Source: an uncultured Eubacteriales bacterium | Lineage (GTDB): Bacteria > Bacillota > Clostridia > Christensenellales > Borkfalkiaceae | Direction of reading: 5' to 3' | DNA: 11,275 nt | Assembly: GCA_900545325.1 (NCBI GenBank) | Contig: UQZE01000067.1 | Coordinates: 1 to 11,275 of the forward strand | Shown: one piece after another, positions 1 to 6,526 of the stretch | How positions within the stretch are numbered: the stretch's first letter is position 1 | Layout: every line of letters starts with the position of its first letter | Notes under the pieces: model-generated | The model's input: only the letters and a program-made list of their open reading frames with translations | Database searches by the model: none | Told to the model about the DNA's origin: nothing | Position numbers and translations under genes: made by a program

Positions 1-22
1 CTACACGACGCTCTTCCGATCT
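1..22. other. Illumina sequencing adapter remnant (not genomic)
   Basis: The first 22 bases match the 3' end of the standard Illumina TruSeq read-1 adapter, including its diagnostic core GACGCTCTTCCGATCT. The final T of the adapter (position 22) is the usual T-overhang junction, so genuine genomic sequence begins at about position 23. The adapter happens to be in frame with the truncated gene that follows, so an automatic gene caller would add about seven false residues (LHDALPI) to that protein. The match is seen directly; that it is contamination is inferred from known adapter sequence. Confidence 0.96.
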
Positions 23-144
23 ACGCCAACTGTCTCGAAACGGCGGCTATGCAGACCGTTTCCACCTACGGCGCTTTCGATTCCTCCGTATGGACAATCG
101 AGGCCGGCGCTTATCCTGTAATGAAAAAAGGTATCGCCGGCTGA
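23..144 (+). CDS. C-terminal fragment of a GLUG-type surface protein, paralogue of the 1861-3933 gene
   Basis: Only about the last 40 codons are present, ending at TGA 142-144; the 5' part is lost at the contig end. The peptide contains STYGAFDSSVWTIEAGAYPV. This lines up with the end of the 690-residue lipoprotein at 1861-3933 (ATYADFDQTVWTITEGQYPA) and with the end of that protein's first GLUG unit (TYSSWDPEIWYIANGMYPLL). The spacing of Tyr, Phe/Trp-Asp, Trp and Tyr-Pro is conserved in all three. It is therefore probably the end of a GLUG beta-helix domain in a related lipoprotein just upstream. Nothing can be said of its N-terminus. The function is unknown; a surface glycan-binding or scaffold role is inferred from the GH16 neighbour. 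Confidence 0.8.
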
Positions 145-173
145 TACCGTCGGCGAAGAGAACAGAGCGGAGC

Positions 174-210
174 GCGCCGTTCCCCCGCAAGGGGGCGGCG
201 CCCCGATTTT
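174..210 (+). terminator. GC-rich hairpin just before the GH16 gene; intercistronic terminator or attenuator
   Basis: GCGCCG (174-179), two unpaired T, then CCCCC (182-186) pair with GGGGG (191-195) and CGGCGC (196-201) around a GCAA tetraloop (187-190), giving an 11-bp stem. The downstream tail is CCCGATTTT, only a weak T run, so termination may be partial. The structure lies between the partial gene ending at 144 and the GH16 start at 218, and I see no promoter in the remaining few bases. Either transcription reads through, or the hairpin protects or regulates the downstream message. The terminator label is inference; the hairpin is seen. Confidence 0.6.
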
Positions 211-217
211 ATGAAAA

Positions 218-1846
218 ATGAAAAAATACATCAGTTTATTTTTAGCGTTGTGCCTCAGTCTATCTGTTCTGACAGGCTGCGGCCTTTTTCAAGGTCAGCA
301 GACGGAGGATAAAAACGATGCGATAACCGTTTCGCTCGGAAACGGTACCTCTGTGGTCTGCACGGACCGAGGCGCGGAAATATCCCTGGACGTTTCCGTA
401 ACGGGCACGGATAACAAGTCCGTTATCTTTATCGTGGACGAAGAGGCCGACTATATTTCGATAGACGAAGATACGTATAAGCTTACCGTTGCGGCAGGCG
501 TACCCGACGGTTACGTCTTTACCGTTACCGTCGTTTCCGCCGCAAACAAAAGCAAATACGATAAAAAGACCTTTACCGTAACGGTTTCGGATGCCGAAAC
601 GCCCGATGTCGATCCCAATCCCGACCTCGGCGACGGCAAACCCGTCTATCTGCCCGACGGCAGGATCAAGGCTCCGACCGAATATCTTGTGGACGACTTT
701 ACGGACGGCGTGGATCCCGATAAATGGTATATATCCACGCAGACGTGGGGCGGGCTGCCCGACTACCGCGGCTGCCTTACCGAAAACGTATCCTATACGG
801 ACGACGGTATTCTGCTTTTGAAAGCGCAGGGAATGTATTCCGCGGATCTACCCCTTTCGGGCGCGGCGGTCATCACGCGGGAAACGTACGGCGCGGGCAG
901 TTATTCGGTAGCGATGAAAGTCATGCCCAGGCTGGGCGCGTGCAATGCGGTATGGACGTATTATTACGGCAGAGGCGGGCAGGATAATCACGAAATAGAC
1001 ATCGAACTGCCGGGGCACAAGACTCCCGGCGGGGGCGAGATCGGTTACGACCGCGTGCTCAATACCAACTGGCTTTCGGAAACGAATTCTGCTTCGCAGG
1101 GCATCGTTACCGAATCTCCCGCAAACGACGGAAAATGGCATCTCTATCGGTTCGACTGGCATACGTCGCCTTCGCCTCGCATCGACTATTACGTAGACGG
1201 CGTGCTCACTCATACCGCAACCGATCTCGTGCCCTCTATCAAAGGGCTTTTCTGGATAGGCTGCTGGCTGCCGAACAGCTGGTGCGGCGTGCCCGATTTC
1301 GAAGTCGATTACATGATGGTGGATTGGTTTTCTTACGTGCCGTTCGGGCAGCCGACGGTGGAACCCGACGTTACGCCCCGTCCCGCGAGTTACGAAGGAA
1401 ACGCGGCGAAATATCCGAAGACTCCCGTAGACATGCCCGTTACCGATTACATTTCCAACGGTACTTTCGAAGGCGACGCCGCGGCGTGGCAGACGAGCGG
1501 CGGCGCGCGGATCGTAACAGAGGAAAAATATCGGGGACAGAAGAGCCTTTCCCTTCCGGGCGGGGCGAGCGCTTCCCAGACGATCACCGCGGTATACGGC
1601 GGTTTCAGATACGATTTGTCCGCTTTTATGAAAACGAGCGGAGCGGCCAGACTTGAAGTTCGGTTTTACAACCGCGGCGGCGCGGAAATCCCCGCGGGCA
1701 CAAAGACTTTCAACGTCGGGTCAAACGCGTTTGCCGAAGTCGGCGGAGAGATTGCGGCTCCTGTCGGCAGCGACTATATGATCGTCAGGATCGTTTCGGA
1801 AAGCGGCGCCGCGTATGCAGACGACGTATCCGTGCGGCTTAAATAA
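218..1846 (+). CDS. Secreted GH16 endo-beta-glucanase lipoprotein with Ig-like and carbohydrate-binding domains
   Basis: The 542-residue protein starts with a lipoprotein signal peptide (MKKYISLF..., lipobox LTGC, Cys21), so it is probably anchored on the outer face of the cell membrane. Residues about 34-127 form an Ig-like module, followed by a Pro/Asp-rich linker. Residues about 155-375 are a glycoside hydrolase family 16 domain. The catalytic signature HEIDIELPG places the nucleophile at Glu259, the assisting Asp at 261 and the acid/base at Glu263. The ExDxE spacing without the extra residue is the form typical of lichenases and related enzymes rather than most laminarinases, though this does not fix the substrate. 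Residues about 414-542 resemble a CBM4/9/22-type beta-sandwich (NGTFEGDAAAW start). The start at 218 gives a perfect signal peptide, but no Shine-Dalgarno site lies at normal distance. Expected role: endo-cleavage of a beta-1,3 and/or beta-1,4 glucan outside the cell. Confidence 0.9.
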   Translation: MKKYISLFLALCLSLSVLTGCGLFQGQQTEDKNDAITVSLGNGTSVVCTDRGAEISLDVSVTGTDNKSVIFIVDEEADYISIDEDTYKLTVAAGVPDGYVFTVTVVSAANKSKYDKKTFTVTVSDAETPDVDPNPDLGDGKPVYLPDGRIKAPTEYLVDDFTDGVDPDKWYISTQTWGGLPDYRGCLTENVSYTDDGILLLKAQGMYSADLPLSGAAVITRETYGAGSYSVAMKVMPRLGACNAVWTYYYGRGGQDNHEIDIELPGHKTPGGGEIGYDRVLNTNWLSETNSASQGIVTESPANDGKWHLYRFDWHTSPSPRIDYYVDGVLTHTATDLVPSIKGLFWIGCWLPNSWCGVPDFEVDYMMVDWFSYVPFGQPTVEPDVTPRPASYEGNAAKYPKTPVDMPVTDYISNGTFEGDAAAWQTSGGARIVTEEKYRGQKSLSLPGGASASQTITAVYGGFRYDLSAFMKTSGAARLEVRFYNRGGAEIPAGTKTFNVGSNAFAEVGGEIAAPVGSDYMIVRIVSESGAAYADDVSVRLK

Positions 1847-1847
1847 A

Positions 1848-1855
1848 AAAAGGTG
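1848..1855 (+). promoter_or_regulatory. Ribosome binding site for the double-GLUG lipoprotein gene
   Basis: AAAAGGTG lies directly after the GH16 stop codon (1844-1846) and 5 bases before the ATG at 1861. It supports that start and tight co-expression of the two lipoproteins. Confidence 0.6.
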
Positions 1856-1860
1856 TATCG

Positions 1861-3933
1861 ATGAAAAAGTTAAAAGTTGTTTTGAGTTTGCTGCTCTGCG
1901 TGCTGCTCGTTTCCGCGGCGGCTTGCGGCGAAAAGACAAACGAAGGGGCCGCGCCGCAGAGCGTGGTGATCAATAACACGCAGACGACGGTGAAACCCGG
2001 CAGTTTCGATATCGACGCGACGATTCTGCCCGCGGGGGCCGATCAGCGCTATAACGTTTCCGTCATAGGCGCGCCGAACGGCGTTACCGTGAGCGGAAAG
2101 ACTGTTACGGTGGCGGAAACGACGGAAGATAAGCTGGAATTTACCGTTAAGGCGGTTTCCCTGCTCGACCTCACCGTATCCGCGACGAAAAAATTCACCG
2201 TGGACAATCCGCCCGCGCCCGCGCAGGAAATCCGCACGGCGGAGGAATTTTCCGCTATCCGCAACGACCTGAACGGCAACTATATCCTTATGAACGACAT
2301 CGACCTCGGCGGCAATCCCTGGGAACCCATCGGCACAGCCGATATGGAAGATAATTCGGGGCATATCGTTTCCGTAGGCGTCGGCTTTGCCGGACGGCTG
2401 AACGGCAACGGCTATACCGTCAAAAACTTCCTTTACGATAACGGGGACGGCGAGGTCGTCGGCTTGTTCGGACAGATAGAAAAGACGGGTATCGTGGAGA
2501 AAATGGGATTGCAGGGCACTCTGACCGCGAGCAAATGGAGCGGAGGAATGGTCGGCATCAACCACGGTACGATCCGCAACTGCTTTATAGACGTTACCGT
2601 TACGGGCACATCGTTCCCGATGAGCGCCGTGGCGGGGAACAACAAAGGGCTTGTGCAGAACACCCTCGCCGTCGGCAAGGTAACCTGTCCCGACGGCAAG
2701 GACGGCGCGGCATTCGTCGGTTCCACCGACGGGCAGGTGGAGCATTCCTTCGCGCACCTCGGCAACATACCGTATGCCTACGGATGGGGCAAGACGAGCG
2801 ATCTCAGCGTTTCCAAAACGGAAAACCAACTGAAGTCCGCGGAGACTTATTCCTCCTGGGATCCCGAGATCTGGTATATCGCGAACGGCATGTATCCGCT
2901 GCTCCGCTATGAGGGCTTTGTCCCTCCCGCGGCGGAAGTTCTCGTTACCGTCAACAATACCGAAAAATCCCTAAACCTGAGGGCGGAGCCCGCTGAAAAC
3001 AGCCTGCAGATCGATTATACCGTGGCCAACGCGGAGGACGATTCCGTTACGTTCAGCCTGAAAGAGAGCGTTGCGGGCGTTTCCGTCAGCGGCACCGGAC
3101 TGCTCGAAATAAGTTCTTCCGTGGCGGACAATACGCGCGTTACCGTGGTGATAACTTCGGTGCAGGATCCGTCAAAATTTGCTGAATATACCGTAAAGAT
3201 CAATAATTTCGACCCGAATTCGGCGATAACAATTTCCTCTTATCAGGATATGCTGACTTATCTCGTCAATACGGAAGACGCGACCGACCTCACCAAAAAC
3301 TATGCGCTTTCCGCTGACATCGACCTTTCGGACGTTTTCTGGAGCGGCATGATCGGCGCGGGCACGGAGGGCGACGGCGCGTTTACGGGCACTTTCGACG
3401 GGCGCGGACATACGCTGAAAAACGTTGCGGGCGGCAATGCCGCCGCGAACTTCGGCCTATTTAAAAAGATAGGCGAAGGCGGCGAAGTCAAAAATCTCGC
3501 GATCGAAATCCGCGCGGAACGCATGTACGTCGGCAACGATTCCGCCGTGCTTGCGAGCGTGAACGACGGGCTGATCGAAAACGTGATGATTTCGGGAGAG
3601 ATCATGGGCACGAACGCCAACGTGGCGGGATTTGTCTGCCTGAACAACGGCACGATCAGAAATTCGGTAAGTTTCATCAAAGTTCTGCAAAGCGAATCGA
3701 CGGAACCCGCGGGCGTCAACGCCGTGGCCAAAACCAACGACGGTACGATTGAAAACGTATTTGTGGATAAGGAGGTTACGGGAGCTTCTCACCTGCTTTC
3801 CGCCGCAGACGCCGCGTTGGACGCTTACTGCCTCGCGAGCGCCGAAATGAAGTCGGCGGCGACGTATGCGGACTTCGATCAAACAGTCTGGACGATTACG
3901 GAGGGGCAGTATCCTGCGCTGAAAACTTTATGA
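1861..3933 (+). CDS. Surface lipoprotein with two Ig-like plus GLUG beta-helix units
   Basis: The 690-residue protein begins with a signal peptide (MKKLKVVLSLLL...) and a lipobox-like SAAAC with Cys22. It reads as a tandem duplication. Ig-like strands (about 30-118) and a GLUG-type right-handed beta-helix (about 123-350) are followed by a second Ig-like module (about 358-452) and a second GLUG region (about 456-690). Each GLUG unit opens with a run ending in a D-I-D-L motif (NDIDLGG; ADIDLSD). It continues through F-x-G-x-L/F-(N/D)-G-x-G-(Y/H)-T-(V/L)-K-N and GLF and repeated NxGxIxN turns (NHGTIRNC, NNGTIRNS), and closes with a W-x-I-x-x-G-x-Y-P cap. No catalytic motif is visible. GLUG proteins are generally surface or adhesion-like beta-helices of poorly known function. 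Sitting between a GH16 enzyme and catabolic genes, a glycan-binding or enzyme-scaffold role is plausible but inferred. Confidence 0.87.
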   Translation: MKKLKVVLSLLLCVLLVSAAACGEKTNEGAAPQSVVINNTQTTVKPGSFDIDATILPAGADQRYNVSVIGAPNGVTVSGKTVTVAETTEDKLEFTVKAVSLLDLTVSATKKFTVDNPPAPAQEIRTAEEFSAIRNDLNGNYILMNDIDLGGNPWEPIGTADMEDNSGHIVSVGVGFAGRLNGNGYTVKNFLYDNGDGEVVGLFGQIEKTGIVEKMGLQGTLTASKWSGGMVGINHGTIRNCFIDVTVTGTSFPMSAVAGNNKGLVQNTLAVGKVTCPDGKDGAAFVGSTDGQVEHSFAHLGNIPYAYGWGKTSDLSVSKTENQLKSAETYSSWDPEIWYIANGMYPLLRYEGFVPPAAEVLVTVNNTEKSLNLRAEPAENSLQIDYTVANAEDDSVTFSLKESVAGVSVSGTGLLEISSSVADNTRVTVVITSVQDPSKFAEYTVKINNFDPNSAITISSYQDMLTYLVNTEDATDLTKNYALSADIDLSDVFWSGMIGAGTEGDGAFTGTFDGRGHTLKNVAGGNAAANFGLFKKIGEGGEVKNLAIEIRAERMYVGNDSAVLASVNDGLIENVMISGEIMGTNANVAGFVCLNNGTIRNSVSFIKVLQSESTEPAGVNAVAKTNDGTIENVFVDKEVTGASHLLSAADAALDAYCLASAEMKSAATYADFDQTVWTITEGQYPALKTL
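2227..2910 (+). repeat. First GLUG beta-helix unit (protein-level repeat)
   Basis: This stretch encodes residues 123-350 of the lipoprotein. It shows the DIDL opening, the NGNGYTVKNF turn, GLFGQI, then NHGTIRNC and NNKGLVQN rungs, and ends in WYIANGMYPLL. The second unit downstream follows the same order of motifs at roughly the same length. The copies are diverged at DNA level, so this is an old duplication. Confidence 0.72.
3226..3930 (+). repeat. Second GLUG beta-helix unit (protein-level repeat)
   Basis: This stretch encodes residues 456-690. Its motifs correspond in order to those of the first unit: SADIDLSD, FDGRGHTLKN, FGLFKKI, NDGLIENV, NNGTIRNS, NDGTIENV, and a closing WTITEGQYPAL. 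The end is also matched by the truncated gene at 23-144, giving three examples of the same closing cap in the window. Confidence 0.72.
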
Positions 3934-5075
3934 CCGCTAAGAAAGGGCAGAAACCTGCCGCGATAAGAAACGCGAACATCAAACTCGTGATGCAGCTGAT
4001 TGATTCGGGCGTAAGGTCGAGATGCGACCTCGCGAAGAGCACGAAACTGAGCAATCCCGCCCTCACGATGATCATAGACCAGATGCTCGGCATAGGCTTT
4101 GTAAAGGAGGGGGAAAAGATCGTTACCAACGAACGGGGCAGGCGCAAGGTCGATCTCGCGATCAACCGCGAATTTGCCGCCGTCGTCGGCGTGGACTTTT
4201 CCTCCGACAACATACTAATAACGCTCGCGGACTTTACGCGGAAGGCGCTTGCGCACCGCGAGATCGCGGACAGCGAGATCATCACGCGTAAAGTCCTGTC
4301 GAGGGTAGTGGAAGTATTGAGGGAAGTATTGTCCGCAACCGACATACCCGTAAAGTGCATATGCGTGGGCGTGCCCGGCAAGGTGAACGCCGCCACGGGC
4401 AGGGTGCACATGGCCTCGTACAAATACCGCGACTGCTGCGATATCGACATGGCGGAGTTTTTTGAAAGCGAATTCGGAATCCCGACCGTGCTCGCCAACG
4501 ACGCCAGCCTGCAGATGCTCGCGGAAAAGACTTACGAAGGCGCAGGCAGGGATTCCGCGCTGATATATAACGACTACGGCATGGGCGGCGCGTTATGGCT
4601 CAAGGGCGAAAATTTCGAAGGCGACAGCGGTTTTGCGGCCGAACTCGGCGCCATTCCCATAGCCTACGACGGCGAAGTGTCCATTTTCGAGGATATCTGC
4701 GGCATAAACGCCATGCTGCGCGCCAGCGGTTACGACCTCGGCGATCCGCGCTCGTTCGATAAATTCCTCGCGGCATATGCCGCAGGCGGAAAGGACGAAG
4801 GCGCCGCCGTGGAAAGGAGCGCGCGCGGCATCGCCCTGCTTATACGCTGTATACTTGGCGTAGCGGGCTGCAGGGATATCATGATCACGGGCAAGGCCAG
4901 CAGGCTTGGCGGCAGATATATAGACAGCATAAGCAAATATTTAGAGGAAGAAAAGATTTTCGATATTTCGCAGCTCAGCCTGCGTTACGGTCATTTCCGC
5001 GGCAACGCGACCGTTACGGGCGCGGTGGAAAAGGCTGTGTCTTACGTGATCGATACCGAAATTGCACGGAGATAA
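3930..5075 (+). CDS. ROK-family regulator with N-terminal winged helix and degenerate sugar-kinase domain
   Basis: The 381-residue protein has the NagC/XylR layout. An N-terminal winged helix-turn-helix (about 12-80; CDLAKSTKLSNPALTMII, then a wing with ERGRRKVDL) is followed by a ROK domain from about residue 85. Conserved pieces include the LANDAS segment with Asp191, at the position of the catalytic base, and the glycine-rich DYGMGGALWLKG. Several hallmarks are lost. The DxGGT phosphate loop reads DFSSDN (89-94), the EIGH zinc/sugar motif reads ELGA (Glu238, Ala241 in place of His), and the CxCGxxGC cysteines are absent. It should therefore not be a kinase and may bind ligand differently. 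The ATG overlaps the stop of the preceding gene (ATGA at 3930-3933) with no Shine-Dalgarno at normal distance, which suggests translational coupling. It probably regulates this operon in response to a sugar or sugar phosphate. Confidence 0.88.
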   Translation: MTAKKGQKPAAIRNANIKLVMQLIDSGVRSRCDLAKSTKLSNPALTMIIDQMLGIGFVKEGEKIVTNERGRRKVDLAINREFAAVVGVDFSSDNILITLADFTRKALAHREIADSEIITRKVLSRVVEVLREVLSATDIPVKCICVGVPGKVNAATGRVHMASYKYRDCCDIDMAEFFESEFGIPTVLANDASLQMLAEKTYEGAGRDSALIYNDYGMGGALWLKGENFEGDSGFAAELGAIPIAYDGEVSIFEDICGINAMLRASGYDLGDPRSFDKFLAAYAAGGKDEGAAVERSARGIALLIRCILGVAGCRDIMITGKASRLGGRYIDSISKYLEEEKIFDISQLSLRYGHFRGNATVTGAVEKAVSYVIDTEIARR

Positions 5076-5082
5076 GTTACAA

Positions 5083-5090
5083 AGAGGTGG
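5083..5090 (+). promoter_or_regulatory. Ribosome binding site deciding the phosphohexomutase start
   Basis: AGAGGTGG lies between the regulator stop (5073-5075) and paired ATG codons at 5092 and 5095. Spacing is better for 5095 (about 5 bases from the GAGGTG core) than for 5092 (2 bases). It rules out the longer reading from 5062, which would place the site inside the gene. Confidence 0.7.
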
Positions 5091-5094
5091 CATG

Positions 5095-6519
5095 ATGATA
5101 AAATTCGGAACGGGTGGGTTCCGCGGCGTGATCGCCGACGATTTCACGAAGGAAAACGTACAAAAAATAGCGCAGGGGCTGAGTTTGACCGCCCTTGAAA
5201 ACGGCTGGGGCGGCAAGCCCGTGGTTATCGGCTACGATCTGCGCTTTATGTCCGACAAGTTCGCCGCATGGATGGCGGAAGTGTTCGCGGGGAACGGGAT
5301 AAAAGTTCTGCTCTGTACGAGCGTGGTGCCTACCCCGATCGTCATGAGCGCGACGAAAGACATGGACAACGAACTCGGCGTAATGATCACCGCGAGTCAT
5401 AATCCTTACGTTTTCAACGGCGTAAAGGTATTCCGTAAAAACGGCATGGACGCGGACGTCGGTTTCACAAACGCGCTCGAAAAAGTAACCAACGCGTGCG
5501 GGAATGTGAACGTCATGCCGCTCGCGCTGGCGAAAGAGCGCGGCCTCGTGGAGGAGTATTCTCATATCGAAAAATATCTCGACAATATAGTATCGTTTAT
5601 CGACCCGAAGATAAAATTCAATAAGGCGAAGATACTGTTCGACAACATGTGCGGCGCGGGCTGCGTGGGGCTGAAACCCATCGCCAGGCGGCTGAACATC
5701 ACGCGTTTCGACATCATCAACGAAAAACACGACGCGTTTTTCAACTTCATCACGCCGAATCCCACAGAGGAGGCGATGTCCAGGCTGAAAAACATGGTCG
5801 TGAAAAACGGCTACGATTACGCCATCGCGACGGACAGCGACGCGGACAGGCTGGGCGTACTCGACGAAAACGGCAACAGCGTGAGCAGCAACGAAATTCT
5901 CGCCTGCCTTTATTATTATCTCGTAAGGTACCGCGGGCAGAAAGGGGATATCGTAAAAAACTGTTCGGCGTCCGTTCTGCTCGACATGCTCGCGGAAAAA
6001 CTCGGCTTTAAGTGTTACGAAGTGGACGTAGGATTCAAAAATATTTCCGCGAAACTGAAAGAAACGAACGCGCTTATCGGCGGAGAAAGTTCGGGCGGTT
6101 TGACCGTGCGCAATTACATATTCGGCAAGGACAGCACCTTTTCGGCGGCGCTGTTTATGGAAATGCAGATCGTCATGAACAAACCGGTTTCCGAGATAGT
6201 CGGGGAAGTGAAAAACTTCGCAGGCTACGGCTATCACTGCGCAGAAGACAGCTGCGAGGTTTCGGACATGCGCGTGTTCGACGCGCTGTATAAGGACGAC
6301 GGACGGGAAATAGGCGCTAAGAAAGTACACGCTTTCAACCGCAACGTAAAATATTACTTCGAAAACGGATGTTGGGCGCTCCTGCGGGCATCGGGCACGG
6401 AGCCTCTTCTGCGCATCGCCGCGGAAATGCCCTCGGAATCGGAAGTCAGAAAGATCGCCGAAAAACTGAAATGCAAGATCAAAGAAACCGACGATAAATT
6501 ATTAAAGGGAAGTTTATAA
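5095..6519 (+). CDS. Phosphoglucomutase/phosphomannomutase (alpha-D-phosphohexomutase)
   Basis: This 474-residue cytoplasmic enzyme interconverts hexose 1-phosphate and 6-phosphate. All four family signatures are visible. The N-terminal substrate motif is GTGGFRG (5-11). The phosphoserine loop is TASHNP, with the phosphorylated Ser at 101. The magnesium loop is DSDADR (247-252), and the sugar-specificity loop is GESSGG with Glu331. The C-terminal phosphate-binding loop is RASGTEP (431-437). Length is normal. It sits 19 bases after the regulator and 7 bases before the phosphorylase, which would supply its substrate, so glucose 1-phosphate to glucose 6-phosphate is the likely main reaction. Phosphomannomutase or phosphoglucosamine mutase activity cannot be excluded by sequence reading; the genomic context favours a phosphoglucomutase. 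The ATG at 5092 is an alternative start one codon upstream. Confidence 0.93.
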   Translation: MIKFGTGGFRGVIADDFTKENVQKIAQGLSLTALENGWGGKPVVIGYDLRFMSDKFAAWMAEVFAGNGIKVLLCTSVVPTPIVMSATKDMDNELGVMITASHNPYVFNGVKVFRKNGMDADVGFTNALEKVTNACGNVNVMPLALAKERGLVEEYSHIEKYLDNIVSFIDPKIKFNKAKILFDNMCGAGCVGLKPIARRLNITRFDIINEKHDAFFNFITPNPTEEAMSRLKNMVVKNGYDYAIATDSDADRLGVLDENGNSVSSNEILACLYYYLVRYRGQKGDIVKNCSASVLLDMLAEKLGFKCYEVDVGFKNISAKLKETNALIGGESSGGLTVRNYIFGKDSTFSAALFMEMQIVMNKPVSEIVGEVKNFAGYGYHCAEDSCEVSDMRVFDALYKDDGREIGAKKVHAFNRNVKYYFENGCWALLRASGTEPLLRIAAEMPSESEVRKIAEKLKCKIKETDDKLLKGSL

Positions 6520-6526
6520 ACGGAAC

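Noticed and set aside
211..217. ATG at 211 as an alternative start for the GH16 gene
   Set aside because: It is in a different frame from the signal peptide and GH16 domain; the 218 ATG gives a correct lipoprotein signal sequence.
1870..2829. A 319-codon open reading frame on the - strand opposite the GLUG lipoprotein gene
   Set aside because: The translation is of low-complexity Arg/His/Val composition without a domain, and the sense strand carries a signal peptide and clear repeats. It is a shadow of GC-rich codon use.
2227..3930. The GLUG repeats as DNA-level tandem repeats or a phase-variable tract
   Set aside because: The similarity is in protein motifs; the nucleotide copies are diverged and no short identical repeats or homopolymer runs suited to slippage are visible.
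3930..5075. ROK protein as a glucokinase feeding the pathway
   Set aside because: It has an N-terminal DNA-binding winged helix and lacks the DxGGT phosphate loop and zinc motif, so a kinase role is unlikely.
5062..5094. Longer N-terminus for the phosphohexomutase starting at the ATG at 5062
   Set aside because: It would overlap the end of the regulator gene and put the AGAGGTGG ribosome binding site inside the gene; family members start close to the GTGGFRG motif, as the 5095 start does.
5077..6330. A 417-codon open reading frame on the - strand opposite the phosphohexomutase gene
   Set aside because: It lies antisense to a gene with all family motifs, has no ribosome binding site or recognisable domain, and its translation is rich in His/Arg/Val/Phe, as expected from the antisense of GC-biased codons.
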